Of a stretch of DNA of 5,828 nt, positions 1 to 4,405 are shown one piece after another (position 1 is the stretch's first letter; every line of letters starts with the position of its first letter). The stretch covers positions 1 through 5,828 of the forward strand of contig JAESUA010000085.1 in NCBI GenBank assembly GCA_016763255.1, given 5' to 3'. Below the pieces are notes generated by a model. That model did not search any database. It saw only the letters and a list, made by a program, of their open reading frames with translations, and was not told the DNA's origin. The DNA comes from Magnetovibrio sp. (lineage in GTDB: Bacteria; Pseudomonadota; Alphaproteobacteria; Rhodospirillales; Magnetovibrionaceae). Position numbers and translations under genes: made by a program.

Positions 1-818
1 AGCGCTTGGCGGTGATCGATGCGGCGCAAAAAAACCTGTCCGAACTGACCGACCAAATGGTCGGCCTGCAAGACATCTTGTCCAACAAACAGGCCCGCGG
101 CGCGTTTGGGGAAATCCAACTGAACGATTTGGTGTCCGATATCTTGCCACCGTCGGCCTATACGTTTCAGGCCACCTTGAGCAATGGCAAACGTGCTGAT
201 TGCCTGTTGAGACTGCCCAATCCACCGGGTTCGATCGTGATCGATTCCAAATTTCCCCTGGAAAGTTACCTGAAGATGCAAAACGCCGACACCGACGAGG
301 CCCGCAAGACGGCGCGGCGGGCGTTCGGCACCGATATTATGAATCATGTGCGCGCCATCGCCGATAAATACATCGTGCCCGGGGAAACGGCCGAAAGCGC
401 TTTGATGTTTTTACCCTCTGAGGCGGTTTATGCCGAACTCCACGCCTCGCTCCCCGAAGTGGTGGAAAAATCCTATCGCGCGCGGGTTTGGATTGTTTCG
501 CCGACCACCTTAATGGCGACCTTGAACACCGTGCGCGCGGTGCTTAAAGATGCCCACATGCGCGAACAAGCCGGTGTTATTCGGGGCGAGGTTTTGAAAC
601 TTCTCGATGATGTGGGGCGGCTCGACAAACGAGTCTCCAATTTGCAATCGCATTTTAATCAGGCACAAAAAGACATTGGTGAGATCCAAACCTCGTCGGG
701 GAAAATTGCCCGGCGTGCCGAACGCATCGAAGACGTTCAGTTGGAAGACGCCAAGCCCACCGAACAATTACCACCTCACCAAAGTTCGGTTGCCGACTCC
801 AGCACAACAACGCCATAA
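1..818 (+). CDS. rmuC: DNA recombination protein RmuC, C-terminal part (5' end outside window)
   Basis: The frame is open from the window's left edge to the TAA at 816-818, so the true start and the usual N-terminal membrane/coiled-coil part are missing. About 271 residues remain. They cover the RmuC core: the family-typical KQARGAFGEIQL stretch, then a nuclease-like series of acidic and lysine residues. Counting the TTG at position 6 as residue 1, these are Glu36 (GEIQ), Asp65 (RADCLLRLP) and Asp80-Ser-Lys82 (VIDSKFPLESY), which fit a PD-(D/E)XK-type core. The conserved FLPSEAVYAEL and VSPTTLMATLNTVR segments follow, then a helical region and a Ser/Thr/Pro-rich tail. In E. coli RmuC limits recombination at inverted repeats; a nuclease role is inferred from the fold. 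The downstream cytochrome gene begins 51 nt later on the same strand and may be cotranscribed. Product identity is secure; catalytic residues are inferred from motif order. Confidence 0.93.
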   Translation, partial: RLAVIDAAQKNLSELTDQMVGLQDILSNKQARGAFGEIQLNDLVSDILPPSAYTFQATLSNGKRADCLLRLPNPPGSIVIDSKFPLESYLKMQNADTDEARKTARRAFGTDIMNHVRAIADKYIVPGETAESALMFLPSEAVYAELHASLPEVVEKSYRARVWIVSPTTLMATLNTVRAVLKDAHMREQAGVIRGEVLKLLDDVGRLDKRVSNLQSHFNQAQKDIGEIQTSSGKIARRAERIEDVQLEDAKPTEQLPPHQSSVADSSTTTP

Positions 819-869
819 TCTCACCCGGCTTCACCACGTATCAAACCAGCACATGAGGATCAGTCCCAA

Positions 870-1350
870 ATGGTGAGTGAGCATAACAATCATAACGACG
901 ATCAACCGATGGCCGCCGATGGCTTGCACCCCGATGCTCCGCGTCATAAATCACCCGTCAAATGGATGGCCTTGGTCATGCTCAGCTTGGTGGTCGTGAC
1001 CACCTATTCGTTGTGGGACAAGGAAAAAATCTCTGTCAAATCCACGGTGACAGTGCCGCCCTTAAGCGATCAGGGCCAACGGGGCCGTGAGGTGTTCGCC
1101 ACCGCCTGCGCCCAATGCCATGGTGCGGACGGGTCTGGCGGATCGCGCACCGGCCCACCGCTGATCCACCCCATGTATCGCACCAGTGTGTTTCCAGATT
1201 TTGTCTTTAAAAAACGTCATCAACAATGGAAAACGCGAAAAAAACTGGCGTTTTGGCGCGATGCCCGCAATCACGAATTTAAGCCCGCAACAGGTCGACG
1301 ATGTCATGGTCTTCTTGCGCGCCGCGCAAATCGCCAGCGGTGTCAATTGA
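870..1350 (+). pseudogene. Membrane-anchored class I cytochrome c, frameshifted
   Basis: ATG at 870 follows a weak GAGG (855-858). The protein starts with a charged, His/Asp-rich cytoplasmic segment. One transmembrane anchor follows (about residues 31-49, KWMALVMLSLVVVTTYSLW), then a periplasmic c-type heme domain with CAQCH (Cys80, Cys83, His84) and the typical GADGSGG..GPPL stretch. After DFVF (to residue 113) the frame is lost: as written it runs to a TGA-free stop at 1364 with no family resemblance. Removing one A from the A6 run at 1209-1214 restores KNVINNGKREKNWRFGAMP, including axial ligand Met131, then a C-terminal helix (LSPQQVDDVMVFLRAAQ) and a TGA at 1348-1350, for 159 aa in all. 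The second heme ligand is therefore encoded only in the shifted frame. The intact protein would carry electrons in the periplasm; its partner is unknown. It is either a sequencing error or a recent lesion. Confidence 0.85.
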
Positions 1351-1377
1351 TGCTGATCTCATAACACATCACCCCCC

Positions 1378-1418
1378 AAAAAAGCGACCGCACCGTCCCC
1401 GGGCATGGGTCGGTGCGG
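1378..1418 (-). terminator. Rho-independent terminator candidate for ybaB-recR
   Basis: CCGCACCG (1388-1395) pairs perfectly with CGGTGCGG (1411-1418). Inside it CCC (1397-1399) can pair with GGG (1407-1409) across one T:T mismatch. Read on the minus strand, the stem is followed after 4 nt by six T (1383-1378). There is no T tract on the plus strand, so the orientation points to transcripts coming from recR, whose stop is about 230 nt upstream. The long distance and the 4-nt gap before the T run lower confidence. Confidence 0.55.
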
Positions 1419-1430
1419 CCATACGCGGCA

Positions 1431-1471
1431 CGTCATCCGGAGGGGTGTTCGGTGGATGACGACCATTTTTT
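1431..1471 (+). terminator. Rho-independent terminator candidate for rmuC-cytochrome transcript
   Basis: CGTCATCC (1431-1438) pairs with GGATGACG (1454-1461), giving an 8-bp perfect stem, plus a G:T wobble at 1439:1453. After ACCA there is a T6 run (1466-1471) on the plus strand. It lies about 80 nt past the restored cytochrome stop. The 13- to 15-nt loop and the 4-nt gap before the T run make it moderate rather than strong. Confidence 0.55.
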
Positions 1472-1649
1472 CAACTTCAGACCAGACCCCCCGGAATGGA
1501 AAGAAGTTGATGGGAACGAAAGCTGGAAGGCACTCACCTCCCTTGCTCACGCAACGGTTGTAACACAACATCCACCAACCACCAAAGAAAGAAATACAGT
1601 TTTGTATATTTTAGAGCAATTAAAACAGCTTATGAATGTACAAGAACCC

Positions 1650-2258
1650 TTAAATGGGCTTGCGTGCCTTCAGCGCCGTAGCCAAAGTTCCCTCATCAAG
1701 ATAATCCAATTCGCCGCCCATCGGCACCCCGTGGGCCAGACCGGAAATGGTCGCTTGGGTATCACTAAGGCGATCCGCAATATAATGTGCGGTGGTTTGG
1801 CCATCGACGGTGGCGTTGGTGGCGAGGATCACTTCCGTGACCCCAACATGCTTGGCCCGCTCCACCAAAGATGCGATGTGCAAATCTTGCGGCCCAACCC
1901 CGTCCAGTGCTGACAAGGTGCCACCCAAAACATGATAAAGACCACGAAACCCGACCACCCGATCCATCGCCCACAGATCGCCAACCTCTTCGACCACGCA
2001 GATCTGAGAGCGATTCCGCTTGGGATCGGTGCAAATGGCACAAGGATCGACCGTATCGATATTGTGACACACCGAACACGTCTTTATGGCGTCGGCGGTC
2101 TCCTTGAGCGCGCGGGCCAACGGCTCCATCAATGATTCTCGGCGTTTGAGCAGGTGCAACACCGCACGGCGCGCCGAACGCGGACCCAACCCCGGCATCT
2201 TGGCCAGAAGTTGGATCAACGCATCGATACCGCCCGGACCGGTGGTAGGCGCGCTCAT
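1650..2258 (-). CDS. recR: Recombination mediator protein RecR
   Basis: This is a 202-residue protein, essentially the family length (E. coli RecR has 201). Domains in order: an N-terminal helix-hairpin-helix ([21 protein letters not shown], about residues 17-37); a zinc finger with Cys61, Cys64, Cys73 and Cys76; a Toprim domain starting at [15 protein letters not shown] (from residue 87); and the conserved C-terminal [22 protein letters not shown]. RecR acts with RecO (and RecF) to load RecA on SSB-coated single-stranded gaps. I chose ATG 2258 because it gives the standard N-terminus and has a GGAG (2269-2272) 10 nt upstream; a longer frame from 2315 would overlap ybaB. It lies 16 nt after the ybaB stop, so the two are almost certainly one transcript. 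No defects are seen. Confidence 0.97.
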   Translation of the reverse strand: MSAPTTGPGGIDALIQLLAKMPGLGPRSARRAVLHLLKRRESLMEPLARALKETADAIKTCSVCHNIDTVDPCAICTDPKRNRSQICVVEEVGDLWAMDRVVGFRGLYHVLGGTLSALDGVGPQDLHIASLVERAKHVGVTEVILATNATVDGQTTAHYIADRLSDTQATISGLAHGVPMGGELDYLDEGTLATALKARKPI

Positions 2259-2274
2259 GATCTCATCGCTCCGT

Positions 2275-2598
2275 TCAAAACGGTAATTTGAAGCCTGGCG
2301 GCAAAGGCAGGCCACCGGTCATTTCGGTCATTTTTTCTTGCTTGAAGGTATCGATCTTGGTCTTTGCGTCGTTGATCGCCGCAGCCACCAAATCTTCAAG
2401 CATTTCAGGGTCTTGTGGGTTGATTATCGAAGGGTCGATGGTCACGCCGCGCACGTCGAACTTGCCGTTCAGGCGCACCACAACCATGCCGCCACCGGAA
2501 GCGCCCTCCACCTCATGGGCCTCCATTTGTTCTTGCAATTCGGTCATCTTGCTCTGCATTTGCTGAGCCTGCTTCATCATTGCGCCGAGGTTCTTCAT
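2275..2598 (-). CDS. ybaB: YbaB/EbfC family nucleoid-associated protein
   Basis: This 107-aa protein has the family layout. A long N-terminal helix comes first (residues 1-30, [18 protein letters not shown]). A beta-sheet core with [28 protein letters not shown] follows, then a helix ([18 protein letters not shown]) and a Met/Gly/Pro-rich tail ending GFKLPF. EbfC proteins form dimers that bind DNA and coat the nucleoid; no enzyme activity is known. The start at 2598 is supported by GGAG (2604-2607) 5 nt upstream. It precedes recR as in most bacteria, but the usual upstream neighbour dnaX is displaced by about 1.8 kb of opposite-strand genes. Transcription probably starts in the divergent region, where GATAAT (minus strand, 2641-2636) could be a -10. 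Confidence 0.96.
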   Translation of the reverse strand: MKNLGAMMKQAQQMQSKMTELQEQMEAHEVEGASGGGMVVVRLNGKFDVRGVTIDPSIINPQDPEMLEDLVAAAINDAKTKIDTFKQEKMTEMTGGLPLPPGFKLPF

Positions 2599-2608
2599 CT
2601 TGTCTCCG

Positions 2609-2645
2609 TTATCCGCGGGGGATTGTCCGCGCTACATTATCCACA
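2609..2645 (+). promoter_or_regulatory. DnaA-box array with 14-bp period in divergent promoter region
   Basis: TTATCCACA at 2637-2645 matches the classical 9-mer DnaA box exactly. Two related 9-mers precede it in the same orientation: TTGTCCGCG at 2623 (6 of 9) and TTATCCGCG at 2609 (7 of 9). All three start exactly 14 bp apart. The flanks of units 1 and 3 also agree (G-rich; 11 of 14 identical positions over the full unit). The array sits between the divergent ybaB and exonuclease starts. The complement of the perfect box overlaps GATAAT (2641-2636), a likely -10 for ybaB. DnaA or another regulator could therefore repress or activate ybaB-recR. Function is inferred; the repeat spacing is directly seen. 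Confidence 0.55.
2636..2641 (-). promoter_or_regulatory. Candidate -10 element for ybaB-recR
   Basis: On the minus strand GATAAT (5 of 6 to TATAAT) lies about 40 nt upstream of the ybaB ATG and would give a short leader carrying the GGAG ribosome site. I see no convincing -35 at 16-18 bp, so activation or a weak promoter is possible. A promoter here is expected because dnaX does not lead directly into ybaB. Confidence 0.4.
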
Positions 2646-2701
2646 GGGGGCAGCATCCGTGACGCTGGCATCATCTTGCGCCAGTGTATACCATTGCCGC
2701 C

Positions 2702-3540
2702 ATGCAACACCAAAGCCTGTTCGTCTTCGATATTGAAACCGTGCCCGACACCGACGCCGTGCCCAATCTGGTCGGCCATGATGTCAGTGGCGATGTGACT
2801 GAGCGCCGCGAGGCCCTGGAAAATTATCACCTGGACGTCACCGGTGGCAAAAATGCCTTTCCCCGCCAACCCTTCCATAAGGTCGTGGCGGTGAGTTTTT
2901 TAGCGGCCGAAATTCATCGTGAAGGCCGCCATGAGACCTATTATCTCAAAGAATTACGCACCGGCGGCACCGCCCAAAGCCCTGAATCCGACCTGTGGGC
3001 GGTTTTTATCAATTCATCGACCGCAATCGCCCACGTTTGGTGAGCTATAACGGGCGTGGTTTTGATCTACCGGTTTTGCGCCATCGCGCCATGGTCTGTG
3101 GTGTCACCGCCGGGGTGTTTCACGACACCACCAACAAGTGGGAAAATTACACTTCGCGCTATGCCCAAGACTGGCACTGTGATTTGCAAGAAGCGCTGAC
3201 CGATTTTGGCGCCGCCAGCCGGGCCTTAAAACTCAATGAAGTTTGTGCGGTGTTGAATTTTCCCGGAAAATTAGGTGTCGATGGATCGCAAGTCGCGCCG
3301 CTATATGACCAAGGCAAAATCGATGACATCCGCGATTATTGCGAAACCGACGTGCTCAACACCTACTTGGTTTACCTACGCTATCAGCTGACCCGTGGGC
3401 AGATGAACAAGGACGGCTACAACCGCAGCGTCGCCGATGTGATCGCGCTGATCGAAGCCGAACGCGAAGAACGTCCGCATCTAGGCCAGTTCTTAGAAGC
3501 CTGGGGCGAAGCCGCGGATTATAAGTTTTTGCTCGACTGA
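2702..3540 (+). pseudogene. Predicted 3'-5' exonuclease of the PolB-exonuclease-related family, frameshifted
   Basis: A DnaQ-fold (DEDDy) exonuclease like the family annotated as PolB-exonuclease-related (PF10108/COG3298, from memory). Exo I is FVFDIETVPD (Asp10, Glu12), exo II is LVSYNGRGFDLPVL (Asp122) and exo III is DYCETDVLNTYLVYL (Tyr213, Asp217, a Y-X3-D pattern). As written, the first frame stops at 3043 after ESDLWAVF, and the rest (YQFIDRNRPRLVSYNG onward) lies in the -1 frame. Adding one T to the T5 run at 3003-3007 joins them into 279 aa with all motifs in place. ATG 2702 puts the exo I strand near the N-terminus; a GTG at 2684 is in frame but lacks support. There is no ribosome site before 2702, and TATACC (2687-2692) is so close that a leaderless mRNA is possible. 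The gene is divergent from ybaB. Cellular substrate unknown; a repair role is inferred. Confidence 0.87.
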
Positions 3541-3587
3541 GTGACAACCGCCAAGACGCTCCAGCACGACATACGTGAAATTATTTT

Positions 3588-3616
3588 TTGACACAACTTC
3601 AATGATGTGCTGTCAT
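3588..3616 (+). promoter_or_regulatory. Sigma70-type promoter for the two small Ig-like genes
   Basis: A perfect TTGACA (-35, 3588-3593) is separated by exactly 17 bp from TGTCAT (-10, 3611-3616; 4 of 6 to TATAAT). Transcription would start near 3623, giving a leader of about 46 nt before the ATG at 3670. The outer bases also form an inverted repeat TGACA-N17-TGTCA (3589-3593, 3611-3615), which could be an operator but may just reflect the promoter hexamers. Confidence 0.65.
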
Positions 3617-3638
3617 AGCCTCAGTCCGCCGGGGAGAG

Positions 3639-3664
3639 GATCGTCAGTTTCACGATCTAGGAGG
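3639..3664 (+). promoter_or_regulatory. 5' UTR hairpin next to a strong ribosome binding site
   Basis: GATCGT (3639-3644) pairs with ACGATC (3652-3657) around a 7-nt loop, with a possible extra G:T pair at 3638:3658. Immediately after it is AGGAGG (3659-3664), the strongest Shine-Dalgarno sequence in the window, 5 nt before the ATG at 3670. The stem leaves the ribosome site free and may protect the mRNA's 5' end, which suggests high expression. Confidence 0.55.
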
Positions 3665-3669
3665 ACACC

Positions 3670-3933
3670 ATGACCACCATCAGCAACATCAGCATCACCA
3701 CCGACGGCACCGAACCGCCGGCAGACATCGAAGTGACCGTCACCTGCGACATCAGCAACAACGAAGGCGATACACCACAGGCCTTTTTTCCGGCCCATGC
3801 CATGGGCACGGATATGACCAATTCGTCCGGCAACACGTGGACGGCATCCGACAAGCAAATGTATGACGATGAGAAAAAGCTCATCACCATCATGTGCGAT
3901 GATGCAGAGGCCAGCGCCACCTTCACACCCTGA
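3670..3933 (+). CDS. Small acidic beta-rich protein, Ig-like fold suspected, function unknown
   Basis: An 87-aa protein with its own promoter (TTGACA-N17-TGTCAT) and an AGGAGG ribosome site, so it is very likely expressed. I do not recognise a named family. It has no signal peptide or transmembrane segment, is acidic, and alternates short beta-type segments (ADIEVTVTCDIS, NTWTASDKQM, LITIMCDDAEASATFTP) with polar loops. The only two cysteines, Cys26 and Cys76, lie 50 residues apart in strand-like contexts, with Trp57 between them. That layout recalls the B-F strand cysteine pair of immunoglobulin-like domains. The composition also resembles single repeats of bacterial Ig-like surface proteins, but here the domain stands alone without an export signal. 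It is followed after 59 nt by a second small Ig-like gene, probably in the same transcript. It could be a secreted, phage-derived or cytoplasmic binding module; none of these can be shown here. Confidence 0.75.
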   Translation: MTTISNISITTDGTEPPADIEVTVTCDISNNEGDTPQAFFPAHAMGTDMTNSSGNTWTASDKQMYDDEKKLITIMCDDAEASATFTP

Positions 3934-3945
3934 TCACAAATTGAT

Positions 3946-3986
3946 GTCCCGCGCGTCATTCGTATTGAACTCAAAACGTGCGGGAC
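3946..3986 (+). promoter_or_regulatory. Intercistronic hairpin covering the ribosome site of the next gene
   Basis: Positions 3946-3956 pair with 3976-3986 over 11 bp with one G:T wobble (GTCCCGCGCGT against ACGTGCGGGAC), around a 19-nt AT-richer loop. The right arm contains GGGA (3982-3985), the only plausible Shine-Dalgarno for the ATG at 3993. No T run follows, so it is not a standard terminator. It fits translational coupling, mRNA processing or control of the second gene's output relative to the first. Confidence 0.55.
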
Positions 3987-3992
3987 AACACC

Positions 3993-4277
3993 ATGACCAA
4001 TCACATCGCCATCGAATTCGTTTTACCCCAAGGCCAAGCACCTGCATTCAGCGGCTTCACCATCATGGGCCATACCGCCAAAGTGCTGCAAAACGTTCAG
4101 GTCTATTATGAAATCCCCGCCAACGGCGTGATGTCAGCCAACCAAACCACGGTGTCCGATGAGGATGGAAAATGGCGGGTGATGGTGCGTGGTGAGTTCT
4201 TAGAAGGTACGGAAATCATCGTATACGCACGCAACGGCACCGCCGAATTGGCCCGTTTCACCAAAACGTTAGAATAA
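3993..4277 (+). CDS. Small stand-alone Ig-like domain protein, function unknown
   Basis: A 94-aa protein from ATG 3993, chosen over the in-frame GTG at 3978, which lies inside the hairpin stem and has no ribosome site. GGGA at 3982-3985 is 7 nt upstream. The C-terminal half resembles bacterial Ig-like repeats: a TTVSDEDGKWRVMV strand pair (residues 52-65; compare the common DADGNWSVTV pattern), then GEFLEGTEIIVYARNGTAELARFT. The N-terminal half is beta-type (IAIEFVLP, GFTIMGHTAK, VQVYYEIP). It has no cysteine, no signal peptide and no membrane segment. Such domains usually occur as tandem repeats in large exported adhesins; a single unexported copy is unusual. It is downstream of the 87-aa gene on the same strand and probably shares its promoter. 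The fold call is moderate and any function would be guesswork; a stand-alone binding or chaperone-like module is conceivable. Confidence 0.78.
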   Translation: MTNHIAIEFVLPQGQAPAFSGFTIMGHTAKVLQNVQVYYEIPANGVMSANQTTVSDEDGKWRVMVRGEFLEGTEIIVYARNGTAELARFTKTLE

Positions 4278-4289
4278 ATTTTAGTAAAA

Positions 4290-4302
4290 CGGTGCGGCCA
4301 TA
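4290..4302. repeat. Second copy of a 13-mer also found at 1411-1423
   Basis: CGGTGCGGCCATA occurs here, just past the stop of the second small gene and in the spacer before the dnaX stop, and again at 1411-1423, where its first eight bases form the right arm of the minus-strand terminator. Here I see no matching left arm. The rest of the spacer (4278-4405) holds a small TTTTA-G-TAAAA palindrome (4279-4289) but no clear terminator for either flanking gene. Confidence 0.4.
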
Positions 4303-4405
4303 TCGTCCAACATAAAGTGGGGCGGTAGGCTGGCGTTACGGGGTAATAATAGAGCTCAAGCATGGCTCGCTCCCTTGGTCTCGCGCGCCCGCCTTTGGCC
4401 CACCC

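Larger units (their letters stand above)
1351..1649. other. Convergent intergenic region, no convincing gene
   Basis: About 300 bp separate the 3' ends of the cytochrome gene and recR. The left part holds the two opposed hairpins listed separately. The right part (about 1500-1650) is more AT-rich than its surroundings, with stretches such as TTTTGTATATTTTAG near 1600. One plus-strand frame starting at 1413 is open across the region, but it runs about 260 bp antisense through recR, has no ribosome site and begins inside the first hairpin. I do not call it a gene. Confidence 0.6.

Noticed and set aside
1205..1215. Programmed -1 frameshift at TTTAAAAAAC in the cytochrome gene
   Set aside because: It looks like a slippery site, but a -1 slip enters the wrong frame; the family continues in +1 (or -2).
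1650..2315. Longer RecR starting at 2315
   Set aside because: The extra 19 residues overlap ybaB and do not resemble RecR; ATG 2258 gives the family's normal N-terminus and has GGAG upstream.
2684..2701. GTG start at 2684 for the exonuclease
   Set aside because: It adds only six residues of no family resemblance and overlaps a possible -10; ATG 2702 puts exo I at the usual place.
2338..2736. 132-aa plus-strand open frame across ybaB
   Set aside because: It is antisense to a conserved ybaB gene and His/Leu-rich, as expected for a shadow.
3565..3589. Terminator for the exonuclease (CACG-ACATA-CGTG then T6)
   Set aside because: The stem is only 4 bp and the T run is separated from it by an AAATTA spacer and merges into the next -35 element; too weak to call.
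3657..4004. 115-aa minus-strand open frame opposite the 87-aa gene
   Set aside because: The plus strand has a consensus promoter and AGGAGG at the right distance; the minus frame has neither, and its Val/Met/Ser runs mirror the ACC/ATC codons of the plus gene.
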